64,000 nucleotides of DNA, taken from positions 4,154,001-4,218,000 of the forward strand of contig NZ_CP102486.1 of assembly GCF_026261605.1 (NCBI RefSeq). The letters run 5' to 3'. Of the stretch, positions 9,393 to 18,220 are shown in pieces. The stretch's first letter is position 1, and every line of letters starts with the position of its first letter. Position numbers and translations under genes: made by a program. The stretch comes from Dechloromonas sp. A34 (lineage in GTDB: Bacteria; Pseudomonadota; Gammaproteobacteria; Burkholderiales; Rhodocyclaceae). A model generated the notes under the pieces. That model did not search any database. It had not been told where the DNA came from and saw nothing but the letters and a program-made list of their open reading frames with translations.

Positions 9393-9725
9393 TCAGTTAG
9401 TCGTCGGTTGAAGAGCAATAACTGCCATACCTATGAGCGCAATCATCGCTCCCGAGACATCCCATCTGGTTAATGAAACACCATCCACGAATTTGAGCCA
9501 GAGCAGCGCGACGGCGATATACATACCGCCATATGCCGCGTAAGTCCTCCCCGCCGCTGTGGGGTGTAGTGTTAGTAGCCAAGCAAAAAGGGCCAATGAA
9601 ATGGCTGCCGGTATTAACAGGTACAGCGGCTTACCTTGCCGAAGAAATAGCCAAGGGAGATAACAGCCGATAATTTCGGCCAATGCCGTTACGGCAAACA
9701 ATAGGCTTAGACGTAGCAGTTCCAA
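9393..9725 (-). CDS. YnfA-family (UPF0060) small membrane protein
   Basis: A 110-residue protein with four hydrophobic helices. It shows the family hallmarks [17 protein letters not shown] near the N-terminus, [17 protein letters not shown] in the middle and the end pattern [17 protein letters not shown]. YnfA proteins are SMR-like inner membrane proteins proposed to export small toxic molecules; the physiological substrate is unclear. It stands alone between the DMT exporter and the alarmone hydrolase group, in a typical accessory position in metal-resistance regions. Confidence 0.88.
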   Translation of the reverse strand: MELLRLSLLFAVTALAEIIGCYLPWLFLRQGKPLYLLIPAAISLALFAWLLTLHPTAAGRTYAAYGGMYIAVALLWLKFVDGVSLTRWDVSGAMIALIGMAVIALQPTTN

Positions 9726-9931
9726 GAATCACTCCAGCGTGTTGAGACTGCATTCTTGCACACACGTCGATTTTTGTTCTTGGCCGGATTGAGGCAGTGA
9801 CGCCGGCCACTTGCTCGCCGTAAACCGGCTGTTGAGCGGGGATAGTTGAGGCCCTGGCTATTCAAATTGGAAGGCGACCTCGACCGGCAGTTCGTGGCCG
9901 AAAAAAGCCCTAATCCATCGGAGCCATAGCC

Positions 9932-10450
9932 TTAGGGACGTAGCTTGTAGGTTTCATCAAAGATATGTTCGAGCGGTGGATGGACACCCCGGATGCCATC
10001 AATAACAGCCTTTGCCCAATCAAAATATTCTTGCCGACGCTGAAGCGACCAATCGGCGGGGGGGCTTCCAGCTACATCACGCAGGTTACAAATCTTGTCA
10101 GCAAGCTTGACCAGTTTAGCCCTGCGGCTAAGGGTTTCGGCATGCTCAATTTGCAACCTCTTCCGTTCTGCCTTCGGCAGTGTCTTGTCATCGGTAACTT
10201 CCATCACGATACCGGCAATCTCCTGCCCGAATTCACGCACCAGTTCTTGCTCAGTGGTTTCTGTATCTTCAAGCGTGTCATGAAGTATAGCTGCAATCAG
10301 AACTCGCTCATCATCAACACCACCTTCGTTGGCCAATACAGTAGCCAAACCGATAGGATGATTGATGTATGGAGAAGCCGCCAAGTCTTTGCGACGCTGG
10401 TCACGGTGTTTGTTAGCGGCAAACGCAATAGCAGCGAGTAAGCGATTCAT
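9932..10450 (-). CDS. Small HD-domain alarmone hydrolase (MESH1/SAH-like (p)ppGpp 3'-pyrophosphohydrolase)
   Basis: The 172-residue protein is a free-standing HD hydrolase domain. His31 in YINHP, His57-Asp58 and Glu61-Asp62 in the motif HDTLEDT, and the later KLADKICNLRD match the (p)ppGpp hydrolase half of SpoT/RelA and the small Mesh1 enzymes. No synthetase or regulatory domain is present. The ATG at 10450 starts 2 nt after the stop of the preceding gene, so the two are coupled; an ATG 24 nt further upstream is possible. Expected role: degrading (p)ppGpp or a related nucleotide such as NADPH. Its pairing with DNA-repair-like genes is unusual. Confidence 0.82.
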   Translation of the reverse strand: MNRLLAAIAFAANKHRDQRRKDLAASPYINHPIGLATVLANEGGVDDERVLIAAILHDTLEDTETTEQELVREFGQEIAGIVMEVTDDKTLPKAERKRLQIEHAETLSRRAKLVKLADKICNLRDVAGSPPADWSLQRRQEYFDWAKAVIDGIRGVHPPLEHIFDETYKLRP

Positions 10451-10452
10451 AT

Positions 10453-10884
10453 CTAGTTCCGAATCCCCCGACATGCTGGGTACTGTGAGCACCCCCAAAA
10501 CGAATTACCTGCATTGGCACCGGACTTCGCAGTACGACGAACCATTGAATGGCCACATTTTGGGCATGAAGGAACGTCAGTATCAGCGGAGACATCGTCT
10601 TTATTCTTCCGCATTGCCGATACACCAGCGCCAATCAGGAATGCCAACGGTACGACGTACTGCAGAACACCTGAAATCGTTGCCCAAACCCCGCTAACAA
10701 CACCATCCCCCATCGTCTTCCCCATCGCCTTGAGTTCGGCAGGATTCATCGTTAATGGGGACTTGCTCGCGAAGTAGTGGAAAACCAAGTAAGCAACGAC
10801 GGCCAGGCCTACTCCAACTTGCCACGGCAAATGTGCCGAAATTTCCATAAGGTCTTCGATAACACTAGATTTCTTCCGTGCCAT
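10453..10884 (-). CDS. Membrane protein with C-terminal topoisomerase-type C4 zinc finger
   Basis: 143 residues. Hydrophobic segments lie at about 21-39 and 66-91, followed by a cytoplasmic tail with a zf-C4_Topoisom finger (Cys107, Cys110, Cys132, Cys138; SCPKCGHSMVRR...GNSFWGCSQYPAC). Such fingers bind single-stranded DNA in topoisomerase I and are reused in membrane-bound restriction-like proteins. Here no nuclease domain is visible, so the protein may only tether or sense nucleic acid at the membrane. It lies between a helicase carrying the same type of finger and the alarmone hydrolase, all on the minus strand. Confidence 0.75.
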   Translation of the reverse strand: MARKKSSVIEDLMEISAHLPWQVGVGLAVVAYLVFHYFASKSPLTMNPAELKAMGKTMGDGVVSGVWATISGVLQYVVPLAFLIGAGVSAMRKNKDDVSADTDVPSCPKCGHSMVRRTAKSGANAGNSFWGCSQYPACRGIRN

Positions 10885-10948
10885 ACCTTCTGCTCTTCAA
10901 TGACAATTGAAAGCATGATTTTGGCTGGAATGCATACGGCTTAGCAAG

Positions 10949-13600
10949 CTAAAACGGCCTACCTGCTGCCCTTTGAGAAGCCCCTACCCTCCTTCTGCGT
11001 GCCTGGTTATTGGACTCGGTGGTTTGAATCGTTTCTTTATGGCGGCACTTCGGAAATCGATTGCAGCTCATAAATGCCCCATACGGACCAGACTTCTGAA
11101 CCATGAATCCTTCCCCACAGTTCGGGCAGACCTTGGCCTCGTCAACATCACCGTCCAAATCAAGAACTTGAAGGTTGTAGTCTTTAACTAGCTCAGCAAT
11201 AAAGGGAGACTCTTTGTGGGCAAGCGTTATCAAGGTCACAGAGACCTTCGCACGCGTCAGAGCCACGTAGAACAACCGCCGCTCTTCAGCATCCTCAAAG
11301 GAATCTCCGCCAGGCATCGCCAGTTGCAGCACCGGGTCATCTTCAATTCGGCTCGGGAACCCCAATGTCTCCGAGGTCATCCGCGGGACAATGACGTGGT
11401 CTGCTTCCAAGCCCTTTGAGGAATGAGCAGTTATGAATTCAACCTGGACTCGGCTATCTGTACCTACCGGGAGGTGTTCCCGCTCTTTACGGTAGCGTCC
11501 GAGCACATAAATGCGAAGAATCTTGCTCGGTGTTGAAAGCTCGTTGGCCAACTCCTGTATCCGCTTGGCAATAGCGGCTTGAATCTTAGCCTCTTCATTG
11601 ACCCGAATTATTCGGACTGGCAGCGCAACATTTGGCTTGCCTGACAGAACCTTCTTTCGTAGCTGCTTCGGATTCCTCTGTACAAACGAACTACTGATGT
11701 CACATAGCGATTGTGGGCACCTGAATGTGGTTTCTAACTTCAGAGTAACAGCCTTGCCAAACTTGGCCTCGAAATCAGTCATTACGGCCAAGTCCGAACC
11801 AGCGAACCGGTTGATGCTCTGCCAATCGTCACCCACGGCAAACAAGCATCGCCCTGGCGCGTTCAACAAGCTGGCAACCAAGCGAGCACGCGCTTGGCTG
11901 ACGTCTTGAAACTCATCAACCATTACGAGCTCATAGGGGCTTTCCCATCGGCCAGATTCAACACAATCGGCGGCCTGCCCAAGCATGTCCTCGAAGTCGA
12001 TACAGTTTTCAGTTCTGAGACGTGCCTCCCATGCAGCCCAAACCATTTCAAACAGGTTCAGAAACATTTGATGGCGGAATTTGAAGCGGCCAGCCACACC
12101 GGCTTCAAGTCGCTGCTTCAAGGTCGCAACGGATAGTTGGTTGCTCTTGACGTGGGTTAGAAACGCTCTGAAAGTACGAGCCAGCCGAGGATTCTCAATC
12201 GGTTTTCGGCCCCTACCTTCTCGGTCAGGATTAGGGTCAAGTTTGACTCCAAGGCGAGTCAGTTCTTTGGCGAGATACCTGAAGGCCTTGCCGCTCCACA
12301 GGTCGGCCATGGTCGTTTCCAGAAGCGTTGTGCCATTGGCTGTATGGATTTGGCGCTTCCAAGCCATTCCGTCTTTGTAGCCCTGAAACTCGGGCGGAGG
12401 CTCTCCCTTCTCGTCGACCGCCCAGTGTTCAAGGTAGGCATCGAGTTCGGGTAGATAGAAGTCCGGCTGGTATTGGCGGTGCTGAGCGTTGGCGGTGTCC
12501 ACACGATAGGCAGTTTCATACTCGTATTTCACCCCGTTGTAGAACAACCAGTTGGCAATGAACTGCTCGCCACGGCTTTTTACCACCTCTCCGTTCAGTG
12601 TCCAGAAACCAGCTTGCTTTCGCTCTCGGTCCCATGAGTCAGGCGCATCCTGCTCCTTGCCGAACTTCGGTAAATCCTGCCCCAGAACGACCCGGAACAA
12701 GTCCCACTTAGCCCTGAATGTCTCATCACTGTCCTTGAGCTCATCAACTAACTCGAGAAGCATTTCCAAGTCTCGGCCGGTTTCCAACCACGACGGAACA
12801 CTTGGTTTCTTTCCAGTCGCCGCCCCTATGACATCGAGTCCGAACGCATGGAATGTCTTGGCAGCGACCTTGTCAGCAGGCAATTCCAGCAGCAAAAGAC
12901 GGTTCTTGATACGCTCACGCAGTTCCGCTGCCGCATCCTTATTGAAGGCGAGAAGCAAGATTTTCTCGGGTTCGAAGTACCCTTTTTTTAAGGCGAATCC
13001 AGCTTTGGCGACCATGGTCGAGGTCTTGCCAGAACCTGCTGAAGCAACCAGCAGGACACGATTGTCAAAACAGATAACGGCCTTGGCTTGCTCCTCAGTC
13101 AATGGTGATTTTTCGACTTGCTCAAAGAACAGCTTGTATTCCTCGAGCTCACGAGCGAGGTGGCGTTCATTGATGCCGTCAGCGAGTTCGCTGAAATTGC
13201 GTCGCCAGAGTGAAACGGTATCTTGTACTGACTGGGGCCGCGTTTCGAGGTGCCGAACAACTTCGGGTTCATTAAGTAGTTCCGCCAGGCCTTTGGGCTT
13301 AAGGCCAGACTGGGCTTGCTTGAATTCATGCGTTAGCCACCCCTTGGTTGCCAACTGTGCTTTGCTTGCCCCACGTGCAGCGCTTGCCCAAGCTACAACC
13401 GGTTGAATTGCATTCTCGAAATCTCTTATTAGTTCAGCAACGCGAACTTGCCTGATAGCTTGAGCAATTGCCTGCGTAATCTCTTTCGCAGCAGCATTTG
13501 GGATGCCATCCAGAAAGGTGCGCCCCCCATCTGCAAGAGACATTGAGATAGCGGACCAAAAGGTACCAGGAGTAACTTGTATCTTTCTTAGCTCAAGCAC
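10949..13600 (-). CDS. helD: Helicase IV-like SF1 (UvrD) DNA helicase with nuclease-like insert and C4 zinc finger; 5' end probably lost to a frameshift
   Basis: From the GTG at 13600 the product is 883 residues. The helicase core has Walker A ASAGSGKT at about 186-193, VMVDEFQD, VGDDWQSINRF, TTFRCP, TAHSSKGLEADHV and FYVALTRAK, following the helicase IV pattern (EYKLFFEQVEKSPLTEEQA just before Walker A). An insert near residues 360-450 (GEQFIANWLFYNG...YQPDFYLPELDAYLEHW) resembles a Vsr/PD-(D/E)XK nuclease fold. The end carries a topoisomerase C4 finger (CPNCG...SCNRFPKC). No ATG precedes 13600 in frame although the frame stays open to about 13748. A better N-terminus lies in the next frame (see 13588-13731). 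Confidence 0.8.
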   Translation of the reverse strand: MLELRKIQVTPGTFWSAISMSLADGGRTFLDGIPNAAAKEITQAIAQAIRQVRVAELIRDFENAIQPVVAWASAARGASKAQLATKGWLTHEFKQAQSGLKPKGLAELLNEPEVVRHLETRPQSVQDTVSLWRRNFSELADGINERHLARELEEYKLFFEQVEKSPLTEEQAKAVICFDNRVLLVASAGSGKTSTMVAKAGFALKKGYFEPEKILLLAFNKDAAAELRERIKNRLLLLELPADKVAAKTFHAFGLDVIGAATGKKPSVPSWLETGRDLEMLLELVDELKDSDETFRAKWDLFRVVLGQDLPKFGKEQDAPDSWDRERKQAGFWTLNGEVVKSRGEQFIANWLFYNGVKYEYETAYRVDTANAQHRQYQPDFYLPELDAYLEHWAVDEKGEPPPEFQGYKDGMAWKRQIHTANGTTLLETTMADLWSGKAFRYLAKELTRLGVKLDPNPDREGRGRKPIENPRLARTFRAFLTHVKSNQLSVATLKQRLEAGVAGRFKFRHQMFLNLFEMVWAAWEARLRTENCIDFEDMLGQAADCVESGRWESPYELVMVDEFQDVSQARARLVASLLNAPGRCLFAVGDDWQSINRFAGSDLAVMTDFEAKFGKAVTLKLETTFRCPQSLCDISSSFVQRNPKQLRKKVLSGKPNVALPVRIIRVNEEAKIQAAIAKRIQELANELSTPSKILRIYVLGRYRKEREHLPVGTDSRVQVEFITAHSSKGLEADHVIVPRMTSETLGFPSRIEDDPVLQLAMPGGDSFEDAEERRLFYVALTRAKVSVTLITLAHKESPFIAELVKDYNLQVLDLDGDVDEAKVCPNCGEGFMVQKSGPYGAFMSCNRFPKCRHKETIQTTESNNQARRRRVGASQRAAGRPF

Positions 13601-13731
13601 AGGCCCGTCGTGCTTTTGCCCCCCAGTAAGAGTTGGAATCTCCCGGCGGTTAACGTGAACTCCCAGTCTGGTGACCGAGTAATCAATCTCCCGAATGCCG
13701 ATGGCTTCCAGCTTTTTTGAGTTGATGTCAT
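13588..13731 (-). pseudogene. Displaced N-terminal segment of the helicase IV-like gene (apparent -1 frameshift)
   Basis: An ATG at 13731 opens 47 codons that start MTSTQKSWKPSAFGRLITRS and contain PDWEFTLTAGRF and LLLGGKSTTGL, ending in TAA at 13588. The W.PS.FGRL..R.P.W pattern is what I expect at the start of helicase IV-like proteins. The frame runs straight into the helicase coding region, which continues one base earlier at the GTG at 13600. I see no slippery heptamer at the junction (acgacgggcctgtgctt), so a single-base deletion or sequencing error is more likely than programmed slippage. The family match is inference. Confidence 0.5.
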
Positions 13732-13949
13732 CTGTTAGCGCTTCAGTTCATGACTAAGCACCTACAAATTAGACCAGTAGGTAGAGAAAATCAGCGCAGT
13801 TCGAACAAATCGACATTTGGTAACCTTTATTTTGTTTAGTTAATACCCCTGACCCAATATGGCCGTTCGCGGCCGCTAGGGCTACTGGCTGCTTCGCGCT
13901 GATAACGGACTGCCCTTGGTTCCTATTCCCTCAACGCTGCGGCTAGTTG

Positions 13950-15905
13950 CTACCAGAAATCCCCTACAAGATAGGGAATGAGTGGCGGATTATTGGGGTC
14001 GCCCTTAACAAGGTGTCGACTGTTAATCGGCAGGTCGATATCGTCAGGCACGGCATTGAATTCGTTGTCGATGATGACGAACTGAGTCTCGACCAGCTCC
14101 CCTGCGGCAAGCTCATAAACCAATCGGAAGAACGCCGCGATGACCTCGGGGTTCTCGACCGAGCTGACATTCTTGGTTGGCGTGTCAATGATGAGCACCG
14201 GAGGCAACCTAGCGTCGTCTGCTCGCGCGCAGACCCGATGCAAGGCCAGCGCGTAGCAAGTCTTGAACAGTGCCTTCATTCCTCCGCTTCCAGCGTTGTC
14301 AAAGGAAAGCACCACAAGCGCTTCCTCCACGCCTAAGGGAATGCGAGGATAAAAAGTCGCGGGGTCAATCTCAACTCGGTAGTCCGCTCTGACGTCTGGA
14401 AACTTCGCCCGCACCAAGCAGTCTAAAAAAAGTTCGCCCAGCAACTCAACGTTCTTTCGGTCGTTGAAAGCCGACTTCTTAGCGTCCTCCAGCTTGACCC
14501 TTAACTCGGCTTCGTCAATCTTCAATGCCTCCGCCTGCGCCTGTTGCTCTTGAAGTACGTCTGGCAGCTTTCGGTATCTCAGCATCGCATCAAGTCGCTG
14601 CTCCAGAGTGGCTACGACGCGCTCGTGTTGCAACGCCTGAGAGAGGAACGCTGAGTCGTACTCCTTTAGCCTGACCTCCAGCGAACGGTCCACTGCGCTG
14701 CGCTGCGCTGATATCTCGGCAGCGCGAAGCTGCACGGAACGCTTTTGAGCGCGCATACGCGCCAAGGTCTCGTTCAGCTCTGTTTGGCGAGCTCGCAGGT
14801 CCTCGTTGACCACGGATTCGCCGAGCGCCCCTACTGCATCGGTGATGTGCTCAGGCTGTCCACAAACCGCGCAGAGCCTGGCCTCGCGGTTCGGGAGGGT
14901 TTGGGTGCATCGAGGGCAAGACGAAAAATCAACGCCTCCCAGAACCATCCGCGCGGAAGCTGTTCGCTGAAAGCGAACCGAAAGCATCTGAAGTTCGTTG
15001 GTGTGACGCTCAAGCTCGCCGATGCGGAGGTCGATGTCTGACGAGGCCTGCTCAAGCGCAATTTGTTCTTGGGCAAGGCGTCGCGCGTGGTCACGTAGTT
15101 CCTCCGCAGCATGCGGCGCTGGCGAGCGTTGCTGCCTCGCGGCCTGTGCGGCCGCCTGCGCGCGGTCGATTTCAGCCTTGGTTGATTCAATCTTATCGTC
15201 ATAGGCATTGATGTCATCCAAGCCAGCATCCATCAGCGCCTTTGCAAGCGCCTGAGCGCCAGACAACAGCCCCAAGCGTTGCTCGCGGACTTCCTGAAGG
15301 CGTGACTCCAACTCTGCGACCTGTTCCGTACGGTAGCCGAGGACATATCGCAAAGCATCGACGCTTTTTGCACGAATTGCGTAGTTGTCAGAGTCCAGTC
15401 TGAAGAAGACGTTGTCCATCCCCTCCTGGTCGAGATAGCAAAAACGGAACAGGTCCCGAAAGCTCAAGCGCTCGAGCCGCTCGTCGGGTGTTCCCTTACG
15501 CCGACGCACGTATGGCGGCTCCTCTTTCGCCAGGTGGAATAGCAGGTCCGACAAAACTGTGACACCCGAGTCGGGCAAAACTTCGTTTGTCCCTTTCCTT
15601 GCCGGAATCAGAACCTGCAGAGTCTCATTCCCCTCTTGCCAGACTGCTATTACCTGACTCGAGTCCCTGTCACGATACAAGGTCACGGGGACGTCGTTGA
15701 CCGACACCTCCAAAGCTGCCGAGACCATTTCCGCCTGCAAAGCAGGCGTCCAGGCATAGCTGCCACCAAGGCAAAAGTCGATAAGCCGTCCAATACTCGA
15801 TTTTCCGGACCCGATGGGGCCAAAGAAGTAGACAACACCCGGCAAGTCGATTCGCTCAATTGACTTGTGGAGCGACAGATGCAGCTTCTTTAAAGCAAGT
15901 CTCAT
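13950..15905 (-). CDS. SMC/Rad50-like ABC ATPase with four-cysteine element (ABC-3C-type system ATPase)
   Basis: 651 residues from the ATG at 15905, which overlaps the preceding stop (ATGA). Walker A GPIGSGKSS is at 29-37. Heavy Gln/Arg/Glu/Ala coiled coil runs about 195-310 and 365-475, broken by CPRC (330-333) and CAVC (345-348). A signature-like NAGSGGMKALF is at about 537-547 and Walker B LPPVLIIDTPTKN at about 567-579, then a D-loop/His region. The Cys pairs probably bind zinc at the tip of the coiled coil like a Rad50 hook, although they are two close CxxC pairs within one chain. Third gene of a nuclease-middle protein-ATPase operon; it likely senses or clamps foreign DNA and controls the nuclease. 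Confidence 0.8.
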   Translation of the reverse strand: MRLALKKLHLSLHKSIERIDLPGVVYFFGPIGSGKSSIGRLIDFCLGGSYAWTPALQAEMVSAALEVSVNDVPVTLYRDRDSSQVIAVWQEGNETLQVLIPARKGTNEVLPDSGVTVLSDLLFHLAKEEPPYVRRRKGTPDERLERLSFRDLFRFCYLDQEGMDNVFFRLDSDNYAIRAKSVDALRYVLGYRTEQVAELESRLQEVREQRLGLLSGAQALAKALMDAGLDDINAYDDKIESTKAEIDRAQAAAQAARQQRSPAPHAAEELRDHARRLAQEQIALEQASSDIDLRIGELERHTNELQMLSVRFQRTASARMVLGGVDFSSCPRCTQTLPNREARLCAVCGQPEHITDAVGALGESVVNEDLRARQTELNETLARMRAQKRSVQLRAAEISAQRSAVDRSLEVRLKEYDSAFLSQALQHERVVATLEQRLDAMLRYRKLPDVLQEQQAQAEALKIDEAELRVKLEDAKKSAFNDRKNVELLGELFLDCLVRAKFPDVRADYRVEIDPATFYPRIPLGVEEALVVLSFDNAGSGGMKALFKTCYALALHRVCARADDARLPPVLIIDTPTKNVSSVENPEVIAAFFRLVYELAAGELVETQFVIIDNEFNAVPDDIDLPINSRHLVKGDPNNPPLIPYLVGDFW

Positions 15906-16456
15906 ATGGCGATTTCCTCTCCCCACTTCATGTCGGTCAATTCAGGGAACGTTGCATAGATAAAGTTCTTCAAGTCCGTCCCACTGCGATTGCCAAAGTT
16001 CTTTGCCACTAGCTTCGCGCGGGTGGCAAGGTCTTCAAGTGGTTCCTGGTCAGCGAGTGCGGTAGCCATAGCTTGCCCCTCCGGCGTAGGCCAGAGTTGA
16101 ACCGTCTTGCCCTTAACGTCTACAGCCACGAGCCCTCGGGCCGCCATCAACGCGACCCACCGGCGATATCTATGGTCCCAGGGGCCGTATCGGAACCGAA
16201 CCATCTTGCTTTCAATGGTCGTGCGCTCAAAATCGGCCACTTCTGCCTTGGCCGGGTCCTTCCCGGCAGACGTCAACGCGCGCTCAAGGCAGTTGGGATA
16301 ACGCAGAAGAAAGTCCAGCTTTGCGAGCTTCGTTAACCCCTCAATAGGCCGACCTTTGTTGCCCGCGTGCGAAGCCATCAGCAGTAGCAGCCGTGAGATG
16401 TGCAAGTTGTCGTCCCGTTCTGTCGCGGCGAGCGCACGTGCAAGTTCAAGCGCCAT
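15902..16456 (-). CDS. Middle component of ABC-3C-type system (184 aa, unknown fold)
   Basis: A soluble 184-residue protein that overlaps the upstream nuclease gene by 11 nt and the downstream ATPase gene by 4 nt. It is helix-rich, with a central FRYGPWDHRYRRWVALMAARGL and a following strand-rich VDVKGKTVQLWPTPEG, resembling a winged-helix arrangement (residues about 85-130). I recognise no catalytic motif. In ABC-three-component systems a small protein between effector and ATPase is called the middle component and is thought to connect them. The role is inferred from position; the fold assignment is tentative. Confidence 0.65.
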   Translation of the reverse strand: MALELARALAATERDDNLHISRLLLLMASHAGNKGRPIEGLTKLAKLDFLLRYPNCLERALTSAGKDPAKAEVADFERTTIESKMVRFRYGPWDHRYRRWVALMAARGLVAVDVKGKTVQLWPTPEGQAMATALADQEPLEDLATRAKLVAKNFGNRSGTDLKNFIYATFPELTDMKWGEEIAI

Positions 16457-17744
16457 CTTGTGCCTCCCCTTCCAGCGGGGTGCCCCATGCGAACTTACAT
16501 TCTCCTGAAAGCATGCCGGCGATGCCCATCAGGGTGTCTTTCGGCTCACGACACACGCGCTCAGGCTCCTCCTTCGCAAGGGTGTCCATTCGCTGCAGGA
16601 TTTGCTTGTAAATCGCGAGACCATGCGTCTTCTCGTCGGCATGGTCAAAGGCCATCGCCTCGATGTCCTTACACTCGACCAGTACAGTGCTGACGAGTTG
16701 GTTTGAGATGGCGTCAAAGCCCTCGGGCTCCAGCAAGGCCCGCTCCATCAAACGTTGGTCTGCTGAGTCCATGCGCATGCGCAATGGCTCAAACTGACTG
16801 CCGAGGTAGGCATTGCGCATTTTCCGTTTCAGCACTTCGGCTCGACCAGTCGTGGCACCGATGTCTATACCCGCTCCGCTGTCGACAAATCGGAAGGTTG
16901 GCTGTCGAACCCTAGCCATTAATTCGGCCGCCGACTCTGGAGTTATGCATTTGCCTCGAATTGCAGCATCAGGCCGACCATTCGTAGCGAGATACGCTAC
17001 AGCGCCGTCTATCCCATCGACTCGCAATCTGCAGGCTGCTTGAACAAGCGCTATCAGCTCATCCCTCAAGCGGCAGCACGAGACCGTTGTCAGCCCGGCG
17101 CAACCAGGCAGCTCCGGAATAATCGAGGCAGCAAATGTGTCGTCATACCCCCTGAGGACTGGGCCCTGCGCGAATCTAAGCTTGCGCAGGACTTGGAAGA
17201 GCACGGTTGCGTCGCAGCCGGTCTTGCCGAGCAACCCTGTAAAGGCCGCCTTGTATGGTTCTTCCACCTCGGAATGGGTCGAGACGCGGGAACAGCACTG
17301 AATGAGGCGGTCAGGGCTCGCCGCAAGCGAGTCTTTCCTTTTTGTCGTTGCGGCAGGCACATAGGGGGCCGCATTTGAGATGAACTCGTAGCCGTCAATG
17401 ACAGTTCCATGCGTCCTCTCGAAAACACAGAACCGCGCGACAGAGTCAACCAGCGCATCGTCACTCCAACGCCAGCGGGCGTTCTCGCGGCTGTCCGTTT
17501 TGACCTGGACTGCAATGCACCGGCCGGCTGGCAACTCCAGCAGGTAGTCTTCATGATGCTCGCACCACAGAGCGCGAATTGTACGGTTGCCGGTAAGGCT
17601 CTGCGCCAGTAGCCACACGCCAATGGCCCATTGATAGCGAAACCGCTCTTGGGTTTCATCTCCTCGGTCCGAGGGCGTTGTCGCAAGTCCATCGACCTGT
17701 TCCGGCAACCCTAGGGGCAAGGGTTCATTTTTCGTCCGTTCCAT
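16446..17744 (-). CDS. DUF4297/Cap4-like PD-(D/E)XK nuclease effector of ABC-3C-type system
   Basis: 432 residues from the ATG at 17744. A TTG at 17783 is an alternative start. The N-terminal 110 residues fit the DUF4297 (Cap4 endonuclease) domain: GDETQERFRYQWAIGVWLL at about 28-47, then CEHHEDYLLEL with acidic residues at about 62 and 66, then the AVQVKT core with Lys82. This is the E...D...QxK arrangement of that nuclease family. The remaining residues are helical with no motif I recognise and may bind the middle protein or a ligand. First gene of the operon; probably kept inactive until the ATPase detects invading DNA. Confidence 0.78.
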   Translation of the reverse strand: MERTKNEPLPLGLPEQVDGLATTPSDRGDETQERFRYQWAIGVWLLAQSLTGNRTIRALWCEHHEDYLLELPAGRCIAVQVKTDSRENARWRWSDDALVDSVARFCVFERTHGTVIDGYEFISNAAPYVPAATTKRKDSLAASPDRLIQCCSRVSTHSEVEEPYKAAFTGLLGKTGCDATVLFQVLRKLRFAQGPVLRGYDDTFAASIIPELPGCAGLTTVSCCRLRDELIALVQAACRLRVDGIDGAVAYLATNGRPDAAIRGKCITPESAAELMARVRQPTFRFVDSGAGIDIGATTGRAEVLKRKMRNAYLGSQFEPLRMRMDSADQRLMERALLEPEGFDAISNQLVSTVLVECKDIEAMAFDHADEKTHGLAIYKQILQRMDTLAKEEPERVCREPKDTLMGIAGMLSGECKFAWGTPLEGEAQDGA

Positions 17745-18220
17745 CTGTACCCATCCCGGAATAACATCCTGCGCTTTGTGCAAGCATCCGACTCAGGCTG
17801 CTACCTGACAATTTGGTTGACCCGAGCACGGGCCGGTGCGCATTGCCCACCGCCACTGAAGACCTGCATCGAATGCTAATTGGACGTTGCCCCGTCTGTG
17901 GCGCCTTTCTGCAACCACCGACATTCACGAAGTAGCGGCGAGCGCGCCTATCAGCCCGAACCAGTCGGCCGGGGGAATATACGCAAAGGCTCCTCATGGC
18001 CGATAGCTGCCATACTAGCACAAAGGCATAATCGGCCGCTTCGGCTGAGTTACATGCGTACGCTGCCGGGCAGGTTTCTGAGAGAAGCAGCCGTTCAAAT
18101 AGCTGCATCCCCAGTTTTTTGAACATCAACTTCTGGCCGATTGCCGACTAATAGGGATGGTGGCGCGACGCTACGGAGCATTAGATGGCAGTGAAACAAT
18201 AGCTGACCAACTTCATCAGC
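17745..18220. other. Non-coding interval upstream of the ABC-3C-type operon
   Basis: About 475 nt between the nuclease start and the 20-bp repeats. A 134-codon minus-strand frame crosses it (17725-18129), but it lacks a ribosome binding site, overlaps the nuclease start and has an Arg/Cys/Ser-heavy composition unlike a real protein. It should hold the promoter of the defence-like operon; I could not single out a convincing -35/-10 pair. Scattered ggccgattgccgac-like words occur here and in other gaps of the accessory region. Confidence 0.4.

Noticed and set aside
9300..9395. Repeated aagcggcca words in the gap before the YnfA gene
   Set aside because: Short and irregular; no consistent unit length, so not called a repeat element.
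13815..13840. ggtaacctttattttgtttag as a second copy of the boundary repeat
   Set aside because: Matches the 20-bp repeat only partly, is single and lacks the GAC core.
17725..18129. 134-codon minus-strand frame upstream of the Cap4-like nuclease
   Set aside because: No ribosome binding site, overlaps the nuclease start, unnatural composition.
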